From: Priestia aryabhattai B8W22
GTDB taxonomy: Bacteria; Bacillota; Bacilli; Bacillales; Bacillaceae_H
Length of the DNA: 64,000 nt
Direction: 5' to 3'
Assembly: GCF_000956595.1 (NCBI RefSeq)
Contig: NZ_JYOO01000006.1
Location: forward strand, 112,902 to 176,901
Made by a program: the position numbers and the translations under genes. Positions 25,641-33,715 of this stretch are shown here, piece by piece; within the stretch, counting starts at the first letter, position 1; every line of letters starts with the position of its first letter. Below the pieces are notes generated by a model, which ran no database searches, was not told where the DNA came from, and saw only the letters and a program-made list of their open reading frames with translations.

Positions 25641-25707
25641 CATAATATATTGGTTTCCGTAAAGAATATATTTATGTCTAAAATTATTCTTTTGGAGGAA
25701 ACCATGT

Positions 25708-26724
25708 ATGACTAAGCATCACACACAACTTACCTCATCCGAAATAGCTTCTATTTGGACGGGTTACATGAATGATAGTATGTCCAAATGTATATTAAGT
25801 TATTTCCTAAAACAAATAGAAGATGAGGATATTCGTCCAGTTATTCAATTTGCATATGACATTTCGTTTAAACATTTAGAAAAACTAACAAATATTTTTA
25901 AACAAGAGAAATTACCCATTCCAACAGCTTTTACTATGGGACATGATGTCAATCTGAATGCACCACGTCTTTTTACAGATTCTTTTATGCTCACATATAT
26001 TAATCATATGGCGAAGGCAGGTATGTTAGCTTACAGTGGGTTTATTTCAATGAGTGCTCGAGAAGATATCCGAACGTACTTTCTAACAGGACTTCAAGAG
26101 GTATCAACTTTGTTCAATCAAAGTTCAATTGTTGCACTTTCAAAAGGAGTATTCATTCGATCTCCCTATGTAGCCTATCCAACAACAACCGATTATGTAG
26201 ATAGTAAACAATATTTAAGTGGTTTCTCTTTTTTCAGCAAACAACGACCATTAAATTCGATGGAAATTTCTCATCTATTTATGAACATTCAAACAAACCT
26301 CATAGGTGCGAAGCTTTCACTGGCATTTGCTCAAACATCCCCTCGAAAGGACGTTCAAGATTGGATGATAAGAGGTAGTAAAATCGCAGAAAAACATATT
26401 CAGATTTTCACCAAAGTTCTTCTTGATAATGATATACAATCACCTATATCATCAGATATTGCTATTAGTGATTCAACAATACCAACATTTTCAGATAAGC
26501 TTACCATGTTTCATATGAGCTTTTTAACTGCAGCAGGAACAGGAAACTATGCAACAGCAGCTGCAGCAAGTCAAAGAAGTGACCTTTTTTTGAATTATGA
26601 AAGATTATCGTTTGAAATTTCTCAATATGCTAAAGATGGTGCTGATATCATGATCCGTCATCAATGGCTTGAACAACCACCTGGAACAAAAGACAAGGAA
26701 CAATTAGCTAAGAAAAAAGAATAA
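25708..26724 (+). CDS. DUF3231 family protein, two-repeat form
   Basis: 338 residues: two related helical halves, LTSSEIASIWTGYMNDSMSKCILSYFLKQIEDEDI... and LNSMEISHLFMNIQTNLIGAKLSLAFAQTSPRKDV.... The block PYVAYPTTTDYVDSKQYLSGFS links them, as usual in the family. The start is ATG 25708, nine bases after GGAGG. Function unknown. Members are abundant in spore-formers. It stands alone between sites D and E. Confidence 0.85.
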   Translation: MTKHHTQLTSSEIASIWTGYMNDSMSKCILSYFLKQIEDEDIRPVIQFAYDISFKHLEKLTNIFKQEKLPIPTAFTMGHDVNLNAPRLFTDSFMLTYINHMAKAGMLAYSGFISMSAREDIRTYFLTGLQEVSTLFNQSSIVALSKGVFIRSPYVAYPTTTDYVDSKQYLSGFSFFSKQRPLNSMEISHLFMNIQTNLIGAKLSLAFAQTSPRKDVQDWMIRGSKIAEKHIQIFTKVLLDNDIQSPISSDIAISDSTIPTFSDKLTMFHMSFLTAAGTGNYATAAAASQRSDLFLNYERLSFEISQYAKDGADIMIRHQWLEQPPGTKDKEQLAKKKE

Positions 26725-26735
26725 AGCTATCTATT

Positions 26736-26885
26736 TAGAGCCAACTATTCAAGATACGTTACGTATCACTTTTAATACGTTGATACGTTATTGAAAAAAC
26801 TCCTGGCCAACAGCAGGAGTTTTTCTCTTTTTACGCTGTATATAATATACAAAGGTAGTTAACATAATACGGATTTCTAGGGACA
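26736..26885 (+). repeat. cassette spacer unit, copy 3, ending in site E
   Basis: TAGAGCCAACT, then CAAGATACG paired with CGTATC (a compensated version of the hairpin), the terminator GAAAAAACTCCTG/CAGGAGTTTTTC (26793-26826), the palindrome TGTATATAATATACA, then site E. Confidence 0.75.
26857..26885 (-). other. dif-like Xer site E (7-base centre)
   Basis: Minus strand: TGTCCCTAGAA (8 of 11), centre ATCCGTA, TTATGTTAACT (10 of 11). The centre is one base longer than in dif. Confidence 0.65.
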
Positions 26886-26921
26886 AAAAAGAGCACCTAA
26901 TCACTTATCGGTGCTCTTTTT
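26885..26921. terminator. terminator on the XerC side of site E
   Basis: AAAAAAGAGCACC pairs with GGTGCTCTTTTT. It works in both directions. Confidence 0.8.
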
Positions 26922-27090
26922 CTCTTTTTTAGATATTAATACAGATTCATAGATAAACCAATAAACTAATGGTTATACAATAATTAAAATAAATCCATTT
27001 TCAAAAAAATTGTTAAGATATACAATATATGTATGAAAAATCAAATGTTCATGCAGATACATTTGGCATACACAGAAAGGGGAAAAAAAT

Positions 27091-27885
27091 TTGTCGATTT
27101 ACTATAAAGTAATTGGAGATGGATATCCCATCGTTATGTTGCATGGGTGGACACTTGACCATCAAGTGATGTTAAATGCAATGGAACCGTTATTCGAGAA
27201 ACGAAGCCATTGGAAGAGAATATACATAGACTTACCAGGGATGGGCAATTCCGAGCCTCAATTGTCTATTCAGAACTCTGATAATATGTTAGAAGCGATA
27301 TTATGTCTTTTGGACGAAATTATACCTGACCAACAGTTTATTGTTTGTGGCAATTCATATGGTGGATACATTGCCAGAGGTATAGTTCGTTCGCGTCAGG
27401 ACAAAGTTCGTGGATTACTACTAATGGCACCATTGATTATACCTGAATATGATGAAAGGGTAGTACCCCAACAGACTGTTCTAAAGAAAGACAACGACCT
27501 GATATTGCGTTTGTCCCAAGAGGAGGCTGATGAATTTTGTTCCATGGGAGTAGTCCAAGGTCAAACTGAATGGGAGAGGTTTCAAAATGAAATTTTACTT
27601 CCTTCTAAACAAACAAACCATGAATTTGTAAACAGCATTCGTCAAAATGGATATGGTTTTACCTTTGATATTTCATTTAAACTTGAGCATCCCACACTCA
27701 TTATAACAGGACGTCAGGATAATGTAGTGGGATATCAGGATGCGTGGCAACTAATCGAAGATTACCCAAGGGCAACTTTTGCAGTGCTCGATATGGCTGG
27801 TCACAACCTACAAATTGAACAAACTGATGTATTTAACGAATTAGTGCATAACTGGTTAAACAGGCTTGAACTGGACAACTTTTAA
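27091..27885 (+). CDS. alpha/beta hydrolase
   Basis: 264 residues. MLHGWTLDHQ is the oxyanion loop, CGNSYGGY the nucleophile elbow, ITGRQDNVVGYQDA the acid region and MAGHNLQIEQ the catalytic histidine. It is cytoplasmic, with no signal. TTG start 27091 behind AAAGGGG. It is alone between sites E and F and ends 26 bases before site F. The substrate is unknown. Confidence 0.88.
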   Translation: MSIYYKVIGDGYPIVMLHGWTLDHQVMLNAMEPLFEKRSHWKRIYIDLPGMGNSEPQLSIQNSDNMLEAILCLLDEIIPDQQFIVCGNSYGGYIARGIVRSRQDKVRGLLLMAPLIIPEYDERVVPQQTVLKKDNDLILRLSQEEADEFCSMGVVQGQTEWERFQNEILLPSKQTNHEFVNSIRQNGYGFTFDISFKLEHPTLIITGRQDNVVGYQDAWQLIEDYPRATFAVLDMAGHNLQIEQTDVFNELVHNWLNRLELDNF

Positions 27886-27911
27886 TTTGTATAACTTATC
27901 TTCATACTCAT

Positions 27912-27939
27912 ACTTAACATAATCCAGATTTTCGGAACC
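27912..27939 (-). other. dif-like Xer site F
   Basis: Minus strand: GGTTCCGAAAA (7 of 11), centre TCTGGA, TTATGTTAAGT (9 of 11). No terminator separates it from the hydrolase gene. Confidence 0.55.
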
Positions 27940-27994
27940 CCTATTAAAAGTAATTTATACTCGAATCTTACACAGACGGATAATTAATAACATT

Positions 27995-28062
27995 TTGAGT
28001 AAACTAATTAAATGCAGAATTTCTAAAGGAAACCTACCTCTGACAAATCAGGTGGGTTTTTC
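27995..28062 (+). repeat. cassette spacer unit, copy 4 (no dif-like site)
   Basis: TTGAGTAAACT and then a terminator (AACCTACCT...AGGTGGGTTTTTC, 28031-28062). The small hairpin is degenerate. Confidence 0.6.
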
Positions 28063-28088
28063 TTTTCGATACATACGTTATTGATAAC

Positions 28089-28185
28089 TTGAGCAAACTA
28101 CTCATGATGTGCAAAAGCATCAAAACTAACTTCTAATTATGTCACAGAAAAAACTACTGGTCCCTGATGAGCCGGTAGTTTTTTC
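28089..28185 (+). repeat. cassette spacer unit, copy 5 (no dif-like site)
   Basis: TTGAGCAAACT, CTCATGATGTGC paired with GCATC, then terminator GAAAAAACTACTGG/CCGGTAGTTTTTTC (28147-28185). Confidence 0.7.
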
Positions 28186-28210
28186 TTTTTTTCATAAGGA
28201 TTACCAAAAC

Positions 28211-28251
28211 GAAAACACCCTGACTATATTTTAAATAGTCAGGGTGTTTTC
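28211..28251. terminator. orphan terminator
   Basis: GAAAACACCCTGACTAT pairs with ATAGTCAGGGTGTTTTC. No gene ends here. Confidence 0.75.
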
Positions 28252-28415
28252 CCTCTACTTTTGAAGATTTAGTCCCAAAAGAAGATTAGCTTTTCCGAGT
28301 TCTATAGTATATGAAAATCAGCAGTAGTTAAGAACCAGTATTTATAATACAAAATGAATTTGCTTAAACTATCTACGATGCTATGATGCATTAAATAAAT
28401 ACACCTCGTATAAAG

Positions 28416-28443
28416 CCAGTGAAAAAACCACTTTTTCAACTGG
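28416..28443 (+). terminator. orphan terminator-like hairpin
   Basis: CCAGTGAAAAA pairs with TTTTTCAACTGG (one bulge), followed by TTTTAT. A variant spacer motif (TGCTTAAACTATCTACGATGC) lies about 45 bases before it. Confidence 0.5.
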
Positions 28444-28537
28444 TTTTATATATTGGTACAGGTTATAAAGAGAACAAACGTACATATTCTTATAACAAGA
28501 AGTAAAATTAACTTCGGGGTTTTATAAATGAACTAAA

Positions 28538-28570
28538 AGAAAGTCTACTGAGATCCCCAGTAGACTTTCT
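28538..28570 (+). terminator. orphan terminator
   Basis: AGAAAGTCTACTG pairs with CAGTAGACTTTCT, then TTTTTT. No open reading frame with a ribosome site precedes it. Confidence 0.8.
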
Positions 28571-28598
28571 TTTTTATTATGTATAGTTACTGACTATG

Positions 28599-28757
28599 TT
28601 AAGCAAACTACTCAAGACGCCGTGAGGCATCAGCCAATACCCTTGCAATAGAGCAGAAAAACCTACCTCTTTGGATTGGGAAGAGATAGGTTTTTTTCTA
28701 TTTTCAAGGTGTATACTCCATACATCTTTAGTTAACATAATGTCTCTTTCCGGAACA
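28599..28757 (+). repeat. cassette spacer unit, copy 6, ending in site G
   Basis: Near-identical to copy 2: TTAAGCAAACT, hairpin GACGCC/GGCATC, terminator 28657-28694, GTGTATACTCCATACAT, then the dif-like site. The two copies part company at the centre of the site. Confidence 0.8.
28730..28757 (-). other. dif-like Xer site G
   Basis: Minus strand: TGTTCCGGAAA (6 of 11), centre GAGACA, TTATGTTAACT (10 of 11). Confidence 0.6.
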
Positions 28758-28763
28758 CACCAC

Positions 28764-28809
28764 AAAAAAGAACCCTTGTCGCAGAACGGTTCCGCCGAGG
28801 GTTCTTTTT
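28764..28809. terminator. terminator on the XerC side of site G
   Basis: AAAAAAGAACCCT pairs with AGGGTTCTTTTT, with an inner GAACGGTTC palindrome in the loop. Confidence 0.75.
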
Positions 28810-28983
28810 CCGGAGTATGCAGCTTTTTATACATCCTTGATATGACTACGTTTTCTCGATACCCCAGTGGAAGGTGAATGCATAAAAAGTCTGCATTATA
28901 TATATATGTTAGTCCCTATAAAAATAGTCCTTATGGAGAATCCTGCTATATTTTTTGAAAACAGATTCCACATTAAGCTTCCT

Positions 28984-29277
28984 TTATAAGAAAGATCTAG
29001 ATGAACCAATACTGTATTCTAATAGCATCTTTATAGCGTTTTCTGGTAATTGATTAGATTTCTCAAGTATTGTTGGTGTCTGACCATTTCCGGTGGAATT
29101 ATAGGAAACAAAAACTAATTTTTTTTCGTCTTCACCAGGAAAGTTTAACTTCGTAGGTAATCGAGCTTCCTGGGGGCTAATGTTTTCCTTAAATGTTGTG
29201 GACTTCTTATTTATAAGTATCTCGTAAAATTCACCGTTGTAAATGAATCCAATTGCCGGTGTATTAGCATTGCTCAT
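28984..29277 (-). CDS. small protein of unknown function
   Basis: 97 residues from ATG 29277, which has GGAGGG seven bases upstream. ATG 29310 is in frame but unsupported. IGFIYNGEFYEILINKKSTTF and ENAIKMLLEYSIGSSRSFL suggest a small mixed fold. I do not recognise the family. It lies between sites G and H with the YitT-like gene. Confidence 0.6.
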   Translation of the reverse strand: MSNANTPAIGFIYNGEFYEILINKKSTTFKENISPQEARLPTKLNFPGEDEKKLVFVSYNSTGNGQTPTILEKSNQLPENAIKMLLEYSIGSSRSFL

Positions 29278-29561
29278 TAATAGACCCTCCTGATTTTCAT
29301 ATAAATACAAATGTACTTATATAGTATGATTTAGAAAGAGATATGGTATTCAATTTATAATCAAACAAATGTCATAGCAGCATTCCTTAATTTTCACGAA
29401 AAGGTTTTTGTATTTTAGATCACTCTAAAAGAAGGCCATTTTTAAAAGGATTTTAGGTTTATAAGTCAAAATAGTTAACATGAACTTGTAAAGCGATTGA
29501 AGGGTGTAGAAAGGGAGGGGCAAAAAACGGAGGATAGAAGATACTGATTTTATAATCCAAA

Positions 29562-30113
29562 TTATTCTTTTTTTGTAATTAACGAAGTCGTCATTCCACC
29601 TATAAAAATTGTCGAACATGAAAAAAGAAACGTTTTAGGTCCTAATAAAGGAAGAGCTGCTGTTATGATAAAACCATCTATAATTAAAATAACCATCCCT
29701 ATGTTTAAGGAAAAAGCTTTTGATAGTAGTTGTGCTAGTAAATCTGTTCCTCCAGTACTTGTCTCGTATCGAAGCATAAGACCAACTCCCGTCCCAATAC
29801 ATATTCCTCCAAAGATTACACTAGGAAAAACAGAAAGTTGAAACTGGTCTTTAATAGGCTCTAGCCAATCAATTAATAAAGAAGAAATAATTAACCCATA
29901 AAAATAAGTTCTTTCATAAATCCAAGCAAACCAACATAATGGAAAACCCAAAATAATAATCATCACACCTGTAGGAAATTCAAAATAATAGTGAAGGATG
30001 AGAGCAATTCCAATTGTTCCTCCATCTAACAAATAATGAGGAACTAAAAATCCATTAATTCCTATACTTAATAATAAGCTTCCGACAAGAACAACCGGTA
30101 TTTTTCGAAACAT
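29562..30113 (-). CDS. YitT-like membrane protein, short form
   Basis: 183 residues with five or six hydrophobic helices. HYLLDGGTIGIALILHYYFEFPTG and LMLRYETSTGGTDLLAQLLSK are the YitT/YczE-type repeats. Full YitT proteins have about 280 residues, with a C-terminal DUF2179 domain that is missing here. AAGGTGAT before ATG 30113 sets the start. Likely a transporter-like protein with unknown substrate. Confidence 0.8.
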   Translation of the reverse strand: MFRKIPVVLVGSLLLSIGINGFLVPHYLLDGGTIGIALILHYYFEFPTGVMIIILGFPLCWFAWIYERTYFYGLIISSLLIDWLEPIKDQFQLSVFPSVIFGGICIGTGVGLMLRYETSTGGTDLLAQLLSKAFSLNIGMVILIIDGFIITAALPLLGPKTFLFSCSTIFIGGMTTSLITKKE

Positions 30114-30216
30114 AATAATCACCTTTTTAATCAATTTATCTCTTACTATATGTATAAGCTTTAGCTACCTGTCATGAATATTTTTCTTTTTATGTAAATG
30201 AATAAAAGTTTATCTT

Positions 30217-30369
30217 TTAAGCAAACTACTCAAGATGGATAAATCATAATACTATAGCAAACTCCTAAAAAAGCAGAAAAAACTCTCTTCCAACCGATGG
30301 GAGTTTTTCTGCTTTTTAAACTGTGTATAGTATACATGTTTAGTTCACATAATCAGCATTATCAGAAAT
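30217..30369 (+). repeat. cassette spacer unit, copy 7, ending in site H
   Basis: TTAAGCAAACT, CTCAAGATGG, a long terminator (30269-30318, arms AAAAAGCAGAAAAA and TTTTTCTGCTTTTT), TGTATAGTATACA, then site H. Confidence 0.75.
30342..30369 (-). other. dif-like Xer site H
   Basis: Minus strand: ATTTCTGATAA (7 of 11), centre TGCTGA, TTATGTGAACT (10 of 11). Confidence 0.65.
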
Positions 30370-30590
30370 CCTATTAACAATTCTAAAATCTTCCCCTTTT
30401 TAGTCTGTATAGTCTTACTATAATAACCTCATAATAAATAATAAAAAGGATCTTTGATTTTAAACAATACAGTACAAATAGTTAATTATATTGAGTTAAA
30501 TGTAAGATGAAAAAAGATCTTGGTTTTCATAAACTAGATTAACCTTAACTAAAAAGTAATTATTAATTGATTTTGGAGTGAGAAATAATC

Positions 30591-31391
30591 ATGCCTTTTA
30601 TTGAAATAGACACTAATAAATACTTGTATTATGAAGAGCGTGGACAGGGTATGCCAGTCATCTTTATTCATCCACCTGGCATGGGAAATAAAGTCTTCCA
30701 TTATCAATACGATTTATCCAAGCATATGAGAGTCATCTTTCCAGATTTAAGTGGTCATGGACGAAGTCCTAGACCTGAACAAACTGTATCAATTTCCTTC
30801 TATGCAAACGAAGTATTGCGTTTTATGGATGCGCTGCATTTAGACAAGGCTATTATATGTGGTTATTCTGCTGGCTGTCTAATTGTTCAAGAGCTGGCTA
30901 TTTATCATCCCGATAGAATCGAATTATTAGTTTTCTCAGGAACTTACCCTATAGTAAGAGATATACCTGGACAACTATTACATAAAATAGGAATGTATAT
31001 GGTAAAAGAACACCTAAATATATTAATAAAAAGCCTTTCTATAAGTCATACTCGAGACAAGACACTAAGAAAAAGTCTAGTTAGTTATATGAAAAAAGCA
31101 GATCAAGAATCATGGTATCAGTATTATAATCATTCATTACACTATAACTGTTTAGACAAACTTCATCATTTAACTATGCCTTTGTTGTTTATATATGGTG
31201 GGAAAAAGGATTGGACTACCCACTATATGAAAGAGTATAAAAATAAATGTAAGCATGCTGAATTCTTTGTTTTACCACAACAGGGTCATCAACTGCCTAC
31301 AAAAAAGTGGGTTCAATTTAATGAGCTAATTACAGGATTTGTCTTAAATAAATCCAGTTATAAAACAGAAAGAGACTTAAGCAATGAATAA
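30591..31391 (+). CDS. alpha/beta hydrolase
   Basis: 266 residues. IFIHPPGMGNK is the oxyanion loop, ICGYSAGC the nucleophile elbow, FIYGGKKDWTT the acid region and PQQGHQLP the catalytic histidine. It differs clearly from the hydrolase at 27091. ATG start behind TGGAGTGAG. Cytoplasmic. The substrate is unknown. Confidence 0.88.
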   Translation: MPFIEIDTNKYLYYEERGQGMPVIFIHPPGMGNKVFHYQYDLSKHMRVIFPDLSGHGRSPRPEQTVSISFYANEVLRFMDALHLDKAIICGYSAGCLIVQELAIYHPDRIELLVFSGTYPIVRDIPGQLLHKIGMYMVKEHLNILIKSLSISHTRDKTLRKSLVSYMKKADQESWYQYYNHSLHYNCLDKLHHLTMPLLFIYGGKKDWTTHYMKEYKNKCKHAEFFVLPQQGHQLPTKKWVQFNELITGFVLNKSSYKTERDLSNE

Positions 31392-31623
31392 TTTTAAAAT
31401 CTCATATGTATAAAACTCGATAATAAACTACAGGAGATCGGTAAGATTATTTAGCTCATCAGCCTAAATACAAATTTTATAACTGAAAATGAGGCGCTTA
31501 GGGAATTTTGTCCTTAAGTTCTTTATCTTGGCGTTATTAGTAGAAACCTTCGCTATAGCAACTGCTTTAACTAATTATTAAAGCAAGTACAGAATTGAGA
31601 CATTATTAGCTAATGAAAATGCT

Positions 31624-32187
31624 TCATTTACGTATTTGGTCATAATACTTTTTTGATTTTCGGTTCATTACTTTTAGAGAACCAAAAGCTTTCTCAACGA
31701 TAATACTTGTCAAGCTACCAATAAAGAGGCTTCGGATAATATCAGAGGGATAATGATGCCCTACCCAAATCCTTGAGAATCCTGTTAACAAGGACAATAT
31801 CCACATAACTGACCCAAAAATACGTTCACGTATAAAAATAGAAGTGGATGCAGCAGCTGTAAGCAACGTATGTTTACTTAAGAATGCGGAGTTCACCTTT
31901 GAAGGAATAAGGATGCCGACACGACGCTTTATAAATGGACGGGGCTTAAAATAAAAACATTGAATTAACATGTTAATCAATAACGTAAAAGTCGAAGATA
32001 TGACGGCATATACGGTCACTTTTCTTTGTGAACCGCCTCGAAACCACATCAACATTAATACAAAAACGAATAGATAACGTACCTTATTTGAAATCAATAT
32101 CATCAGCATATCTAATATAGAATAGCGACCAGCCAGCTGATTGATTATCCTGAATATTTTATAATCCATCTCGATTTTCTCCTTCAA
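31624..32187 (-). CDS. PAP2 family membrane phosphatase
   Basis: 187 residues with about five helices. The three PAP2 motifs are YFKPRPF (KxxxxxxRP-like), FLSKHTLLTAA (normally PSGHT or PSDHT, His kept) and SRIWVGHHYPSDI. It resembles undecaprenyl-diphosphatases of the BcrC type, which recycle the wall lipid carrier at the outer membrane face. The SK in place of SG or SD is unusual and could affect catalysis. Confidence 0.83.
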   Translation of the reverse strand: MKEKIEMDYKIFRIINQLAGRYSILDMLMILISNKVRYLFVFVLMLMWFRGGSQRKVTVYAVISSTFTLLINMLIQCFYFKPRPFIKRRVGILIPSKVNSAFLSKHTLLTAAASTSIFIRERIFGSVMWILSLLTGFSRIWVGHHYPSDIIRSLFIGSLTSIIVEKAFGSLKVMNRKSKKYYDQIRK

Positions 32188-32312
32188 TTTTAGATAGACA
32201 GACTCTTCTCTCCTAATGAAGAATTCATTGAATGATCAATGCTCCTATGATAGCAAAAAAGGACCAAAATAACTATTAAGTCATTTCGTATAATAGAGAG
32301 AGAAGCATATAT

Positions 32313-32341
32313 GAAACCTCCTTAATCTATAAGGAGGTTTC
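32313..32341. terminator. terminator between the PAP2 and YhcN-like genes
   Basis: A perfect 12-bp stem GAAACCTCCTTA/TAAGGAGGTTTC with a five-base loop. The T-run is on the plus strand. Confidence 0.7.
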
Positions 32342-32389
32342 TCTTTTTAAAACATAAAAAATTGCTTTTTTATATCTCATCATTTTTAT

Positions 32390-32941
32390 TTAACGATTGT
32401 TAGGGAATACTCTTTTAACGGTTTCAGTAAAATCTTCAAATAGGCCATTTCTTGTCGAACCTTCATTAATTCGATTTCCGTACCCTTCCATACGATTCAC
32501 AAAATCAGGATCGGATGACACATACACATTTCGAATATCCTTATCTGTAGCTTTTACTTGATCTGAAATCTTCTTTTTTAAACGGTCGGTTACCTCTCCG
32601 TTTGCTTCATTCTTTAAAACAACAGCCACGTATGCATTTCGGTTTGTAACAATCACATTCGCAGTATCTACTTCATTTAATTCAGCAATACGATCCGCAG
32701 CTTTATCAGCTACCTCTAATCGTGTCTGATTATTATTATCTACATTATTATTTTGAACACCGTCGGGTTGAAATCCCACGTCTCGTAGATCATTGTTGTC
32801 ACGGGTATTTTGAGCTTTTTGTTCAGACGGTTCTTCAGTTGGATCAGGCTCAGCTTCATCTTTTTTATCATTACAACCAAAAAGAAATCCTACTGATAAA
32901 ATAGCTGATAAGAGTCCCAGTACATATTTTTCTGCCTTCAT
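32390..32941 (-). CDS. YhcN/YlaJ-type spore lipoprotein
   Basis: 183 residues. Signal with lipobox LFGC, an acidic and Asn-rich linker, then ADRIAELNEVDTANVIVTNRNAYVAVVL, the YhcN/YlaJ domain found in spore inner-membrane lipoproteins. It ends with FEDFTETVKRVFPNNR. GGAG 11 bases before ATG 32941 favours that start over the upstream MTSRRS. Likely made in the forespore and linked to germination, by analogy. Confidence 0.82.
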   Translation of the reverse strand: MKAEKYVLGLLSAILSVGFLFGCNDKKDEAEPDPTEEPSEQKAQNTRDNNDLRDVGFQPDGVQNNNVDNNNQTRLEVADKAADRIAELNEVDTANVIVTNRNAYVAVVLKNEANGEVTDRLKKKISDQVKATDKDIRNVYVSSDPDFVNRMEGYGNRINEGSTRNGLFEDFTETVKRVFPNNR

Positions 32942-33134
32942 TCTTTTTTCACTCCTTCTACTAGTCATATATGTATTAAGGTTTACATTGGTTTTTAAAT
33001 AATTACAGGAAATAATTTGAAAACCTAAGTAACGAGAGCATCATTTTTCCAGTATATATATGTAGCCTCGGCAAAAAATAAAGATGTTGGAAGAGAGCTT
33101 TCTTTCAAACACTTATCAAAGAGGGATTTGCATA

Positions 33135-33350
33135 ATGAATAATGTACAGCAGCTAACTTCTTTATTTAATGTTAATGGCCCATCCGCGAAGAAAAATAAT
33201 AACAAAAGCATACTACTGTCACTTTTAAGCATAGGAATTGGGACTTTAGTGATTTGGATAATAAGAGGAAATGGAAATAAAACAGGGGCACCAACTATGC
33301 AAACAATAACCAGTAGAAACCAGATGAAAAACGGTTTATCCAAGCAATAA
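33135..33350 (+). CDS. small single-helix membrane protein
   Basis: 71 residues from ATG 33135, with AGAGGG about ten bases upstream. The stretch SILLSLLSIGIGTLVIWII forms one membrane helix between basic ends. No family recognised. Confidence 0.55.
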   Translation: MNNVQQLTSLFNVNGPSAKKNNNKSILLSLLSIGIGTLVIWIIRGNGNKTGAPTMQTITSRNQMKNGLSKQ

Positions 33351-33715
33351 AAACTGCATTTACAATAGTATGTTTTGTATAGCAATTGAGTTACCGTTGA
33401 TTATTAAAAGCTTTGTGCAGTTTTTACTGCATAAAGCTTTTAATAATCAAAAAATAAACACCGATGACTTAATTACATAGAAGTGATATGACCATCTTCT
33501 ATTTACAACATATGAGTACAACCTATTATTATTAATCGATATATTGTTAATCAAGCGAAGCTCATCTATTAACTAGCTGCATAGGACTAGATTTCAGTAA
33601 AAATCCATATATCTTTTTTAAACGAATCCAATCTTTGCACCATAAATTTTTCTTTTGGTTCTTCATTTTCATTATTAAATGACATAAATAAATTACGGAG
33701 ACACAGAGGTCGAAT
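33351..33715. other. intergenic region holding a long hairpin
   Basis: Apart from the inverted repeat at 33399-33448 I see no gene, promoter or other structure. Confidence 0.5.
33399..33448. repeat. 22-bp inverted repeat hairpin
   Basis: GATTATTAAAAGCTTTGTGCAG pairs with its complement across a six-base loop, with one G-T mismatch. There is no T-run after either arm. Confidence 0.8.

Noticed and set aside
28577..28877. Overlapping open frames on both strands
   Set aside because: They cover the spacer unit, site G and two terminators. The same translated stretch recurs at 23143 only because the DNA is repeated.
28905..28945. GTCCCTATAA and TTATGGAGAAT as a tenth dif-like site
   Set aside because: The centre would be nine bases and the second arm matches poorly.
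29465..29495. AGTTAACATGA as another Xer arm
   Set aside because: The following bases do not form a XerC-type arm.
22506..30369. Spacer repeats as a CRISPR array
   Set aside because: Spacing is irregular (hundreds of bases to kilobases), repeats contain terminators, and no cas gene is present.
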